Source: Clostridium_AM sp964554365
GTDB lineage: Bacteria > Bacillota > Clostridia > Clostridiales > Clostridiaceae
Length of the DNA stretch: 64,000 nucleotides
Direction: 5' to 3'
Assembly: GCA_964554365.1 (NCBI GenBank)
Contig: CAZKOJ010000001.1
Location: 1 to 64,000 of the forward strand
Part shown: positions 21,143 to 30,085 of the stretch, piece after piece
Layout of the letters: every line of letters starts with the position of its first letter
Position numbering within the stretch: position 1 is the first letter of the stretch
Program-made: the position numbers and the translations under genes
Notes under the pieces: model-generated
What the model saw: the letters and a program-made list of their open reading frames with translations, nothing else
What the model was told of the DNA's origin: nothing
The model's database searches: none

Positions 21143-21718
21143 TTAATAATTTGACTTATAGTCAAATATACAGCTACTAAAACTATCTTGAGATAGCTTT
21201 ATTGTTCTACCATTTGTTGTATCCGTTTTATAATACTTATATTTATTTGATTCATATTCTTCCTTTTGCCCTACGGTCATCCAGATTACTGGTATTTCTC
21301 TTTCTATAATTAAATAATGTTCATACATATACGCTGATAAAAAATGTATTGGATCAAACTCATTATTATAAAGTTCAGCGTCTTCTATTATTAGAATCTT
21401 TTTAGCTTCATTTATCTCAATAAAAGAGATAATATATTTTTCTAAAGCTTGGCAAAGCTTTCTTTGGAATTTTGGGCTCTCATTACCATACTTACTCTCT
21501 AATTCAGAAAGTTCATCCCCAACATTAACCCATTCATCACTTTCAAAAAAGTTGTTTATATTTATAATTTCATTAGATTCAAATTCATCTTTTACTTTAT
21601 TTTGAGCAACCCCACAAAGCATTGGTGTATCAAAAAACATTAAACGAATTGGTCTTGATGGTGGTCTAGTGATAACTCTATTAATTTCGGCTAATATCTT
21701 ATTTATAGTTTTCTGCAT
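21143..21718 (-). CDS. brxB: BREX protein BrxB (DUF1788)
   Basis: A 191-aa protein in the brxB position of a type 1 BREX operon. It shows the DUF1788 pattern: an N-terminal RPPSRPIRLMFFDTPML segment, a central ILIIEDAELYN strand, and a HFLSAYMYEH helix followed by VIWMTVGQKEE. Its exact biochemical role is not settled, though it is required for BREX function. The start has GGGGG upstream and overlaps the end of brxA by 20 bases, so the two are probably translationally coupled. Confidence 0.9.
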   Translation of the reverse strand: MQKTINKILAEINRVITRPPSRPIRLMFFDTPMLCGVAQNKVKDEFESNEIININNFFESDEWVNVGDELSELESKYGNESPKFQRKLCQALEKYIISFIEINEAKKILIIEDAELYNNEFDPIHFLSAYMYEHYLIIEREIPVIWMTVGQKEEYESNKYKYYKTDTTNGRTIKLSQDSFSSCIFDYKSNY

Positions 21719-22499
21719 AATGTAATACCCCCATTTTATGTTTTGTTATTGTATTTATATCCCCCAGTTTGTTTGTATCTATTAAACCTTTAATTTTTGC
21801 TCCAGTTACCAAATATTCTATATCAAACTCATTTAGTAAAAATCTTTTATATATAGGAGAAATATACACTTCTTTAGCACTTATGCATTCACCATCAAAG
21901 TATAAATATAATGTAAATACAAACCATTCAGGTGTAAGACTAGGTCTTTTTATAGTTATCTTGTCTTCACTACTGTCTATCCATCCAAAGCTTTCAATAT
22001 TTTTGTACAGAGTATTTCGAACCTTTGTCATACTTGAATCTGAAATACTATCTTTAAGTTTAGGTGGTAACATTTCACTGTGCTGCTCAAAAACTATTTC
22101 AAAAAATCTGTCTATGTCCATTTGTGTAAAGATTTTTTGACTAAAATTATTAAAATTATCATAAATATAGGTTTCCATAAATAATTTTGCCAGTGTTTCA
22201 TATTCTAAGTAAAACACTAGTAAATAATTGTTTTTTTCTTGTGCAGAAATGTTTGAGTTTAAAATTTTAGAAAGTGCTAAAATTCTTTCTTTGTCATTTC
22301 TTAAATATCGTGCCTTTATGGCTTCAAAAACACGCTTTGCTGAATTAACTTTTCTATCACCAAATATTTCTCCGCTTTTTATTTTTTCCGATATCTCTAA
22401 AATATCAAATTTATCATCAATGTATTTAAATAGTTCTAAAGTTTCATCAACCCATGCACTAACAGTAGTCCATTTTATTTGTTCCATATCATCACCCAT
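21699..22499 (-). CDS. brxA: BREX protein BrxA (DUF1819)
   Basis: A 266-aa helical protein in the brxA position, resembling DUF1819. BrxA of type 1 BREX is a small DNA-binding protein with a NusB-like fold. Visible family-like features are the N-terminal WTTVSAWVDETLELF helix, the YLLVFYLEYETLAKLFMETY helix, and a C-terminal winged-helix-like stretch with PSLTPEWFVFTLYLYFDGE. The frame starts at 22499; the ATG four codons in (MEQIKW) is an alternative start. It lies 34 bases after the XRE gene. Confidence 0.9.
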   Translation of the reverse strand: MGDDMEQIKWTTVSAWVDETLELFKYIDDKFDILEISEKIKSGEIFGDRKVNSAKRVFEAIKARYLRNDKERILALSKILNSNISAQEKNNYLLVFYLEYETLAKLFMETYIYDNFNNFSQKIFTQMDIDRFFEIVFEQHSEMLPPKLKDSISDSSMTKVRNTLYKNIESFGWIDSSEDKITIKRPSLTPEWFVFTLYLYFDGECISAKEVYISPIYKRFLLNEFDIEYLVTGAKIKGLIDTNKLGDINTITKHKMGVLHYAENYK

Positions 22500-22533
22500 T
22501 TTCTAATTAAATAATTACATTATTTCATGTATC

Positions 22534-22758
22534 TTATAAAACAGATTTAGTATTTTCATCTGGTAAAATATCCATCATATCACCAATATTACATTCTAAA
22601 GATATACAAATACGACTTATAACATCCATACTAACTTGCTTGTCTTTACTCATTTTTGCAAGTGTAGAGGTGCTAATCTCTGATAAATTAATTAAATCCT
22701 TTTTTTTCATCTTTTTATCAATTAATAATTTCCATAATTTATTGTAACTTACAGCCAT
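22534..22758 (-). CDS. Small XRE/Cro-type regulator heading the BREX operon
   Basis: A 74-aa protein that is essentially one helix-turn-helix domain: KKMKKKDLINLSEIS, then STSTLAKMSKDKQVSMDVIS, then ICISLECNIGDMMDI, the compact YozG/Cro layout. GGGGGG lies just before its ATG. It is the first gene of the operon and 34 bases before brxA, so it is the likely BREX autoregulator. Many type 1 systems instead use a larger WYL-type BrxR, so this is a different solution. A TATAAT box and paired direct repeats lie directly upstream (see the regulatory entry). Confidence 0.85.
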   Translation of the reverse strand: MAVSYNKLWKLLIDKKMKKKDLINLSEISTSTLAKMSKDKQVSMDVISRICISLECNIGDMMDILPDENTKSVL

Positions 22759-22791
22759 TAATTCCCCCCCTTGTCTATTCTATTAAGTAAA

Positions 22792-22853
22792 ATTATAACA
22801 TACCTTATTTAAAATTACGATTAAAACTTTGACATCTCAAATTAAAAGTTCGA
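22792..22853 (-). promoter_or_regulatory. Putative BREX promoter and paired operator half-sites
   Basis: On the minus strand a perfect TATAAT lies at 22797-22792, about 35 bases before the XRE start; the matching -35 (TCGTAA) is weak. Two 13-bp direct repeats, ATTAAAACTTTGA (22820-22832) and ATTAAAAGTTCGA (22841-22853), match at 11 of 13 positions. They start exactly 21 bp apart, so they fall on the same face of the helix, covering and extending upstream of the -35. This is where an autoregulator would bind. Functional assignment is inference. Confidence 0.5.
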
Positions 22854-22904
22854 TTATGGGCAACAAAGCTTGTTTATTTACTCAATAGTAACACAAGATG
22901 CCAC

Positions 22905-23030
22905 TTTGTAAATTGAAAAGCAATCTTTGTAACTGACAACTGAATATTTGTAAACGAAACGCCACTTTTGTATCCGAAATGCATGTTTTGTAAATGAGAT
23001 GCAGTTTTTGTAACCAAAATGCAGTTTGAT
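22905..23030. repeat. Six degenerate direct repeats of 20-21 bp
   Basis: Units beginning TTTGTA start at 22905, 22926, 22947, 22967, 22987 and 23007. The last four share TTTGTAaaYGAaAtGCa and the first two are more diverged. A single inverted copy (TTGTAAATCGAAATGCAA on the minus strand, 24650-24666) lies on the far side of the IS30 transposase pseudogene, pointing inward. The array is therefore best read as the left terminal or subterminal region of that element. The alternative is an operator array for the BREX promoter about 100 bp away. Confidence 0.65.
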
Positions 23031-23166
23031 TTTTCACATTTATTGAAGTATTATATTAAAAATAAGTATGCCAAATGGAGGTCGACTCCCTCTCGATTTT
23101 TTTGTAATCGGAGAATCCACCCCTTAATTCCTTAGATAGATTAGTGGTTGGCGGCACGCATTTTTA

Positions 23167-24486
23167 TTATTTTTTTAGAAGAGTAGGTTTTAACATGATG
23201 TCACTGGCGGCAACCGGTGCGCATCCAAGTTTATGCAAAACTTCTTCTCCGTGATAAAAGCTGAATGTTTCGTATGGACTGCGATTATTCAGCTTTTTTC
23301 TTTTGTATGAATTAATATGATTCATCATTAGGTTGATATTTTCTTGGGTAAGGTTATTAAAACTTGTTCCTTTCGGAAGTACTCTTCGTATTAATTCATG
23401 ATTTACTTCAATAGCTCCTTTTTGATAAGGGCTACCTGCATTACAGTAAAATACATTAGTACGCCAAAATGGTACAGATTCCCGATATTCTATTGCTTTA
23501 GGATTCGAGAACTCACTCCCATTATCCGTAAGGATAACAGGAAAAAGTCTACTGAAAGTGTCTTTTCCCAGTTCTTTATCAAGCTGATTAAAAATATCAG
23601 TTACAGACTTTGAGGTATTTGCATCTCTTAAGAATGCTAACATTAAACTGCAATCCACGAAGTGAATGGTCAAGAGGCATTTACCACCTTTGCTGCCAAT
23701 CACAGAATCCATTTGTACCACTGCAGTATCAGGGTTCTTTTCAATAAACGCACAGAAAGCTTCGTAATTGCGACCAATGCGACAGCCTTTATCCACTTTG
23801 AATTCAGGCTTCTTATAACGCTCACGGAACGTGACTTTCCTTGGAAGATCAATGTTCCTGACATCAAAAAGACACGCATCGATGTAATTATAAATGGTCT
23901 TTTCACTACACATAAGTTCGTCCTGATGGTTAATGTAAATCTGATTTACAGACTGGCCATTTTGAACAAGTGGCGAAATAATCTTATTCAATCTGGCGAT
24001 TTCATCTTCAGATACACACAAGCCACTTCGTGACTGTGATATAGATTTATGTGCTTTGATGTGGGCATGCTCTGCATCATATATATTTTTTAAAAGTGTA
24101 CATTTACAAATTGTTTCACAACCGTTGCAAACATAAGGAACTCTGAATCTGGCAGTGCAAACTTCTTCAATAAACTCTGGACAGTTTGAATTACAAGAAG
24201 TACAAAGCTTACAGTAGATAGACGATTTTCTGGTGCATTCTTTGCCACAGACGTTCTTATTTCTACAGTTAATACGATTCTTACAAGCATTGAATTGAAA
24301 TCCAGGGTAACCTGTAGCAATTTCCAATTTAAATTAATCATGTCCATATTAATTTACACAAACCTATAGACGTTCTCTGGTAGTTGGATTTTTTCCCAGC
24401 CTGCGGCTAATTTCTTTAAAGGAAAGACTCTCTTTTAAGTATTTTTGCAATTCAAGTCTTTCTTCATAAGTAAAAAATTTAGACAT
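23167..24486 (-). pseudogene. IS30-family transposase, frameshifted after its N-terminal HTH
   Basis: The ATG at 24486 follows a GGAGG site and reads a 40-aa IS30-type helix-turn-helix (FTYEERLELQKYL, SFKEISRRLGKNPTT) that stops at 24364. The rest resumes in another frame at about 24327 with ATGYPGFQFNACKN, a Cys-rich zinc-ribbon-like region with about 17 Cys, and the DDE catalytic domain (MDSVIG, TDNGSEF, and the Glu in KGAIEVNHELIRR). It then runs intact for 386 codons. The joining stretch of about 35 bases does not match in any frame, so this is more than a one-base slip. The element should be immobile unless helped in trans. Confidence 0.85.
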
Positions 24487-24876
24487 ATATATCCTCCATT
24501 CTGCTGCCAACAATCATAGGATATATAAAACAAAACTAATGAGCAAACAAAAGATTGGTAATTAACCAATCTTTTGTAAGCTAGGATGCAACCACCTAGC
24601 GGATAAATATTTATTATTATTAATACAACCTAGTTTGTGTCGGAAGGGTTGCATTTCGATTTACAACTGAGTCTCTTTAAAAATTCTAATAATCATATTT
24701 AATACCTATTTTGTTATTCTTGAGTTAATCAATCATCGCAATCCCCTACTATAATTATTGTTTTCAAATAATCTGTAACAATTTTCTTTTGACTTTTCAA
24801 AACAATCCACCATCACCTTAATTAATTTTTCCTAACTTATAAATCCATAATATTAAAGATCTTGCTGAAAAATATT
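24487..24876. other. Non-coding stretch: IS30 right end and spacer
   Basis: Holds the two hairpins and the single inward IS30 end motif described above (to 24666). The remaining 210 bp up to the MazG-like gene stop is AT-rich with no gene or strong hairpin that I can see. Confidence 0.5.
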
Positions 24877-25191
24877 TTATTCCTCCCACACCTTCTCCAA
24901 CACAATCCCCTTCTCAAATCCGCCTCGTTCCTCTCTTTTCTCATCCCTCTTCTTAATTAATTCCTCTTCCGTATACCCCAAAGCCTTAGCCATTCCAAAA
25001 ATTACTTCCATCAAATCCGCCAATTCTTCTATGTTTTTGTCTTCCTTATATTCTGCAAATTCTTCCTCTAGTTTAGCTTCCAATAAATCTAAGTGCTCTT
25101 CCTTTTGTGCAATATGAATACTATATTTTTTCCCTGCATCTTCTATTATTTCTGGTATTCTATCTCTTACTAATTTGTTATATACTTTCAT
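24877..25191 (-). CDS. MazG-like nucleoside triphosphate pyrophosphohydrolase
   Basis: A 104-aa all-alpha NTP pyrophosphohydrolase. It begins YNKLVRDRIPEIIE, the standard opening of the phosphoribosyl-ATP pyrophosphohydrolase-like MazG branch. It carries the metal-binding acidic pattern EEEFAEYKE then EELADLMEVIFGMA (residues about 43-70), and ends in a charged KKRDEKREERGGF motif. These enzymes hydrolyse (d)NTPs to NMP and pyrophosphate. Its ribosome binding site lies inside the last codons of the helicase gene, with 3 bases between stop and start, so the two form one transcription unit. In that setting a role in nucleotide depletion or signal clearance during defence is possible but unproven. 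Confidence 0.85.
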   Translation of the reverse strand: MKVYNKLVRDRIPEIIEDAGKKYSIHIAQKEEHLDLLEAKLEEEFAEYKEDKNIEELADLMEVIFGMAKALGYTEEELIKKRDEKREERGGFEKGIVLEKVWEE

Positions 25192-25194
25192 TCT

Positions 25195-27678
25195 TTACTT
25201 CTCCTTTTCCAATCTTTCTTTATAGAATTTTCTTGTTCTAAATTCAATTACATCTTTAAAGTTTTCTATGAATATAGTGTTATCTTTAAAAGCTTCTAGT
25301 TCATCTACCATACAGTACAGCTTGCCTTCTTTATAGAAAAAATCCTTTGCTGAGTTTAAAAAAGCATCTTGAGGATTTTTTGCTGTTCTTAAATATTCTG
25401 CTTTTCCCCAGTTTAAATAATTTTTAGTGGCTTCATGCCTTATCATGTCCAAGCCGTTGGAACCATATTGATAAAAATCTCTAAAGCTTATATAAATATC
25501 ATCTTCATTAAGCTTGAATTTTAAATTTCCACCATTATAAAAACCAAGCAACAAAGGCATTTTATAGCTTTTCACCATACTGGTTTTTTCTAGTTCATTT
25601 ATGAATATAAAAGCCTTTGTTTCCATGAAGGAAATTTCTTCTTCTGTCAATTCTCCAATATCTTTTAAAAAGGCAAAATAATTATTGAAGATATTATACT
25701 CTGCACGCCTTTTAGTATTTAGGTACACTTCTTCATCCATGTATGTAAACAATTGCAGCCTTGAAGGGCGTTTATTTAAATCTGCCTTAATTCTGAAGTA
25801 TTCTTCTTTGATAAGATCTATACCCTTTGTAAATGCTTCTGCTTGTTTTTTGAAAATATCCACTACATTTAAGTCAAAATTTATAATACAATCCTCTGGG
25901 TATTCTTCCTCTTCTGGAATATATCCTTTGCCTTTCTTTCCATAGTCTTTTATATTTCCTGTAAGAAAAAAAGGAATATCTATTGCTCTTTTATAATTTC
26001 CGATAAAGTCTAATACATTTAAATATTGTTTTCCAGTACTCTTTCTCAAACCTCTTCCAAGTTGTTGCAAAAATATAGTTGGTGATTCTGTAGGTCTTAA
26101 GAACATTACCATATCCACTGAAGGCACATCCAGTCCTTCATTAAACATATCTACAGAAAATATAACATTTATTTCTCCTTTTAGAAGCTTTGAAATAGCT
26201 TCCTTTCTGTTCATAGCATATTCTTCATTTTCTCCGCTATAAACTGCACAGGCTTTTATTTTGTGCTGTGAAAAGTATTTTGCCATATATTCTGCATGGC
26301 TTCTGCTTGTACAGAAACCTAAAGCTCTTTTGCTTTTATATTTTTCATAGTGTTTAAAAATTACTTCCGCTCTTTGATGAATCATTAATGCTTTTTCCAG
26401 TTCCTTTTCATCATATTTTCCATTTTTAAAATCTATAATTGAATAATCTGTTTCATCATATACTCCATAATATCTGAAGGGCACAAGCCATCCTTTATCT
26501 ATAGCTGTTTTCAATCTTACTTCATAAGCCACATTATAATCACAAATAGCGAATACATCTTTATTATCCAATCTTTCTGGTGTAGCTGTAAGTCCTAATA
26601 AAAACTTTGGTTTAAAATAATTAAGTATTTTTTGATAATTACCTGCTGTAGCATGATGAAACTCATCTATAACAATATAATCAAATTCATCTCTTTTAAA
26701 CTGATCTTCTGTAAGATATTGATCCTGTCCTAGTGTCTGCACTGTTGCAAGAACCACATCACAGTCTTTTTCTTTTCTTTCACCACTAAAAAGTCCTACA
26801 GTACTTTCTTTCCTTACATTTGCAAAAGTCTGCATTGCTTGCTTTAATATTTCTTCTCTATGAGCTACGAAAAGTACTTTTTTAAATTTTCTTGAGTCAA
26901 AGGCTGCCAAATAGGTTTTCCCTATGCCTGTAGCTGCTACTACTATAGCTCTATCTAAATGTTCTTCCCTTGCCTTTTTCAGATTATAAAGAGCTTCAAT
27001 TTGTGCTTCTTTAGGCTGTGGAAAAACAAGAACTTTATCTTTTTCTTCCTCTTCTATCTTTTCTATATCATAATAAACCTTTGGTTTTTTCCATACCTCT
27101 GAATATCTTTTCATTTCCGCTTCATCCACAATTATAGATTGATTTAAAAACAAATCTTCAAAGGTTTTATGAAAGTTTTCATATGCTTCTTTATTTTTTT
27201 CTCTATTCAATCGATAGTTCCATTCAATTCCGCTGGTTAAAGCAGAACAAGAAACATTTGAAGAACCTATAAATAAATCTGCATTTCCCTCATATTGAAA
27301 AAAATAGGCTTTAGGGTGGAATGATTTATTTGGCACATTATAAAAACGCAAATCTACTTTGTCCCCTAAAATATCCTTCAGCAAATACAGCGCCTGTGGT
27401 TGAGTTATATTTAAATAATTTCCAGTTAAAATTCTTATAGGAATATTCTTTTTTACCAATTCACCAAGCTCCTGCTTCAAAAGCTTTACTCCAGATTCCA
27501 TTAAAAAAGCTACAATTATATCTACCTTTTTCGCCTTTTGAAAAGCTTCCTTTAAAGGAATAAGGAAATGGTTTTGATCTCCTGTTATACAGTTAATGTC
27601 TGTTTCAATTTCTTTTTCTACTATTGTACTTTCTATATAAATTTGATCCTCAATGTAGTTTTCTGTTTTTTCTTTCAA
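25195..27678 (-). CDS. PLD-nuclease/DEAH superfamily 2 helicase fusion (DUF3427-like)
   Basis: An 827-aa fusion. The N-terminus is a phospholipase-D-type nuclease domain with a single HxK motif (H121, K123 in SFHPKAYFF) followed by GSSNVS (138-143). The superfamily 2 helicase core has Walker A AATGIGKTY (248-256), DEFHH (338-342), a LTATPER motif III, and a QLGRGLRKS motif VI. A C-terminal YMDEEVYLNTKRR to KFYKERLEKEK region resembles DUF3427. The start is a TTG at 27678 with AGAAGGTGAG at normal spacing. A single PLD motif implies dimerisation to make one active site. Nuclease-helicase fusions of this kind are common in defence islands. Neighbours: MazG-like gene 3 bases downstream, BREX further on. 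Confidence 0.85.
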   Translation of the reverse strand: MKEKTENYIEDQIYIESTIVEKEIETDINCITGDQNHFLIPLKEAFQKAKKVDIIVAFLMESGVKLLKQELGELVKKNIPIRILTGNYLNITQPQALYLLKDILGDKVDLRFYNVPNKSFHPKAYFFQYEGNADLFIGSSNVSCSALTSGIEWNYRLNREKNKEAYENFHKTFEDLFLNQSIIVDEAEMKRYSEVWKKPKVYYDIEKIEEEEKDKVLVFPQPKEAQIEALYNLKKAREEHLDRAIVVAATGIGKTYLAAFDSRKFKKVLFVAHREEILKQAMQTFANVRKESTVGLFSGERKEKDCDVVLATVQTLGQDQYLTEDQFKRDEFDYIVIDEFHHATAGNYQKILNYFKPKFLLGLTATPERLDNKDVFAICDYNVAYEVRLKTAIDKGWLVPFRYYGVYDETDYSIIDFKNGKYDEKELEKALMIHQRAEVIFKHYEKYKSKRALGFCTSRSHAEYMAKYFSQHKIKACAVYSGENEEYAMNRKEAISKLLKGEINVIFSVDMFNEGLDVPSVDMVMFLRPTESPTIFLQQLGRGLRKSTGKQYLNVLDFIGNYKRAIDIPFFLTGNIKDYGKKGKGYIPEEEEYPEDCIINFDLNVVDIFKKQAEAFTKGIDLIKEEYFRIKADLNKRPSRLQLFTYMDEEVYLNTKRRAEYNIFNNYFAFLKDIGELTEEEISFMETKAFIFINELEKTSMVKSYKMPLLLGFYNGGNLKFKLNEDDIYISFRDFYQYGSNGLDMIRHEATKNYLNWGKAEYLRTAKNPQDAFLNSAKDFFYKEGKLYCMVDELEAFKDNTIFIENFKDVIEFRTRKFYKERLEKEK

Positions 27679-27896
27679 GTTTTCTCACCTTCTTCTATTT
27701 TTTTATTGAAAACTTATTATCTATGTTCTATTCCTATTGGATTTTAACTTTACGAACTTAATTATAAAATCACCAAAATATGTTATAATCTGTGCATATT
27801 ATAACATATTTTTACTTTTTCTTCAAAAACAAAGCACCATTAAATAAGTCCTACCTAATGCTTATAATTGCTTTAACTATACTATATTTTCTAATC

Positions 27897-27996
27897 TTAC
27901 CATGATATTTTTACCTAAAATAAAAAGAACCATAAGCAGATTAATTGATTAAAAATCTACTTACAGTTCTTATATAATAGAGCACGTAATAATCAT
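27897..27996. repeat. Dispersed hairpin repeat, copy A (short form)
   Basis: The 47-base palindrome (27925-27971; AAGAACCATAAGCAGATT pairing with its near-complement across an 11-base loop) is identical to that in copies B and C. Homology extends about 28 bases to the left, shared with copy B, and about 25 bases to the right before diverging after a small deletion. It sits just past the pepP stop, where it could act as a terminator. Confidence 0.8.
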
Positions 27997-28037
27997 TATA
28001 GATAATCATTTTCATATTACTCGATTGATTTTAGATA

Positions 28038-29828
28038 TTAGATTTCTCTAGTATATTCTTTTAACCATGCTTTTTCTTCTTCATCTAAGTATGGTGAAAT
28101 TTTATCATATACTGTCTTATGATATTCATTTAACCATGCTTTTTCTTGTATGCTCATGATGTCAGGGTTTACTGCATCTAAATCTATAGGTACATAAGTA
28201 ATTGGCTCAAAGTACATAAATTGACCATATTCATTTTTCTCCCCTTTGCATGCAAGAAGTTCATTTTCAATTCTAACTCCGTGAGAACCTGCAATATATA
28301 TTCCTGGTTCATCAGTAATAACCATACCTTCTTCAATTTGGTGAATTTCATGTGCACGGTATTGCCATCTAAATCCTGTTGGTGCTTCGTGAATATTCAT
28401 CAAATATCCAACGCCGTGACCTGTACCATGATTAAAGTTTAAGTTATTGTCCCAGAATGGAGCACGTGCAAGTATATCCAAATTCATACCATTACATCCA
28501 TAAAGGAATCTTGCATGAGCAAGGCGGAGATTACTTTGCAGAGTCATAGTAAAGTGATCTTTCATTATTTGTGGTACTTCTCCAAATGCAATAGTTCTTG
28601 TGATATCAGTGGAGCCTTCGTAGTAGCCAGCTCCTGTATCTGTCAAAAATAAAGATCCCTCTTTAAGTTCTACATCAGTCTCAGGAGAAGAAGTGTAATG
28701 TACAATAGCAGCATGCTCACCAAATGCGCATATTGGCTCAAAGCTTGGACGGATAAATCCTTCTTGCTGTGCACGTAATTCTTCTAGTTTATTAGATGCA
28801 CTGATTTCTGTAATTTTTTCTTTGCCTACATTTTGTTTTAACCAGTACATAAATTTTGTGCTTGCTATTCCGTCTTTAATATGAGCATTTTTAATATTTT
28901 TAATTTCTGTTGGATTTTTCATAGCTTTAAATAAAACACATGGATTTTCTTTTTCTACTTTTTTAACATCTTCAGATATGTTGTTATATAATGCATAATT
29001 CATTCTAACAGGGTCTACCAATAATACATCTGAAGCAGTGAATTTTTTAGTTTCTTCATATACATCATTATATGGATGGAAAGCTGTTACGCCATTTTCA
29101 ATAAGATTTGCTTTTATTTCACCGCTTAATTTTTTTTCATTTATGAAAAGATGTACTTCATCCATCGTAACGATTACATAGCTTAAAATTAGAGGAAAAA
29201 ACTCAATATCATCCCCACGGATGTTGAGAAGCCATGCTATATCATCTAAAGATGTAATTACATGTGCGTTTGCACCTGCAGTTTTCATTGATTCTCTAAC
29301 ACGTTTTAATTTAGAAGCTGTAGATTCACCAGTATATTTCATATCAAGGGCAAATGCTGGTTTTTCAGAAAGTGGTGAACGCTCTTCCCATATATCATCA
29401 ATTAAATCACAATCATATTTTATAGATCCATTTTTCTTTTGAAGAATTTTTTCATAGGCTTGTCCGTCTCCCATAGAAACAACACGGCCATCAAATCCAA
29501 GTGTTCCTCTTTCAGTAAGAGTAGTTTCTATATACTCTTCTATAGTTGGAACACTTGGTTCACCCATTTTAAACAGTTCAACAGTTGTTCCTTCTAGTTG
29601 TTTTCCAGCTTGAAGAAAATACCTTCCATCTGTCCAAAGTCCTGCACTTTTCATTGTAATAACAGCAGTTCCTGCAGAACCTGTAAAACCTGTTATGTAC
29701 TTTCTAGCTTTAAAATGTTCACCTACATACTCGCTCTGATGAAAATCAGCAGTAGGTACAATATACATATTGATATTTTTTTCTGCCATTAAGGCTCTTA
29801 ATTTTGTAAGTCTTTCAGATACTTTCAT
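28038..29828 (-). CDS. Aminopeptidase P family metallopeptidase (M24)
   Basis: A 596-aa Xaa-Pro aminopeptidase of the long M24B type. The N-terminal two creatinase-like domains (residues about 1-310) precede a pita-bread catalytic domain. The metal ligands are in place: TDTGAGY and STDITRT (two Asp), GTGHGVG (His), a DEPGIY Glu, and the RIENE Glu. It should remove N-terminal residues before proline, in the cytoplasm, during peptide turnover. The start is the ATG behind GGAG at 29828. It is monocistronic. Downstream lies hairpin repeat copy A; upstream lies the Rpn-like stub. It looks like a normal housekeeping gene. Confidence 0.92.
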   Translation of the reverse strand: MKVSERLTKLRALMAEKNINMYIVPTADFHQSEYVGEHFKARKYITGFTGSAGTAVITMKSAGLWTDGRYFLQAGKQLEGTTVELFKMGEPSVPTIEEYIETTLTERGTLGFDGRVVSMGDGQAYEKILQKKNGSIKYDCDLIDDIWEERSPLSEKPAFALDMKYTGESTASKLKRVRESMKTAGANAHVITSLDDIAWLLNIRGDDIEFFPLILSYVIVTMDEVHLFINEKKLSGEIKANLIENGVTAFHPYNDVYEETKKFTASDVLLVDPVRMNYALYNNISEDVKKVEKENPCVLFKAMKNPTEIKNIKNAHIKDGIASTKFMYWLKQNVGKEKITEISASNKLEELRAQQEGFIRPSFEPICAFGEHAAIVHYTSSPETDVELKEGSLFLTDTGAGYYEGSTDITRTIAFGEVPQIMKDHFTMTLQSNLRLAHARFLYGCNGMNLDILARAPFWDNNLNFNHGTGHGVGYLMNIHEAPTGFRWQYRAHEIHQIEEGMVITDEPGIYIAGSHGVRIENELLACKGEKNEYGQFMYFEPITYVPIDLDAVNPDIMSIQEKAWLNEYHKTVYDKISPYLDEEEKAWLKEYTREI

Positions 29829-29974
29829 TATATTAATCTCCTTCCAAAGTAGGCTTTTGATTTCCTATAGTTAGTAGTCCCCCCCTGCGCAATTTTTTCA
29901 ATCCTGAAATTAAAATACTCCTAGTAATGATAATTATATCATTTTTACTAAATATTTGAAATAGTCATTCCCTT

Positions 29975-30085
29975 TTACAGCTGATTTCGAAGTTCTGCTT
30001 CTCTTGCCTCATATATCATTCTTGACTTTTCATCTTTACTTATTATCTGCAATAAATTGTATGCCTTTTTTATACTTTTATTCAT
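29975..30085 (-). pseudogene. C-terminal stub of an Rpn/YhgA-like nuclease family protein
   Basis: A 36-codon frame whose ATG overlaps the stop region of the zinc-ribbon gene. The segment AYNLLQIISKDEKSRMIYEA followed by REAELRNQL resembles the conserved C-terminal end of Rpn (PD-(D/E)XK transposase-like) proteins. The catalytic domain is absent, so this is a leftover or a small gene built from one. Confidence 0.55.

Larger units (their letters stand above)
22905..24666 (-). mobile_element. Degenerate IS30-family insertion element
   Basis: The boundaries are taken from the outermost inward-facing TTTGTAA..GAAATGCA motifs, six on the left and one on the right. Between them lies an IS30-type transposase pseudogene, then a perfect 13-bp hairpin (24547-24577, ACAAAAGATTGGT arms) and a small GCTAGG/CCTAGC hairpin (24579-24600) on the promoter side of the gene. 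Such hairpins in other elements block read-through from outside. I cannot define exact ends or a target duplication by eye. The element sits directly upstream of the BREX operon. Confidence 0.6.

Noticed and set aside
22905..23030. 20-21 bp repeat array as CRISPR
   Set aside because: Units are contiguous and degenerate, with no spacers; similarity to the IS30 far-end motif explains it better.
23167..24486. IS30 transposase made by programmed frameshifting
   Set aside because: About 35 bases at the junction do not match the family in any frame and there is no slippery heptamer with downstream structure that I can see, so decay is simpler.
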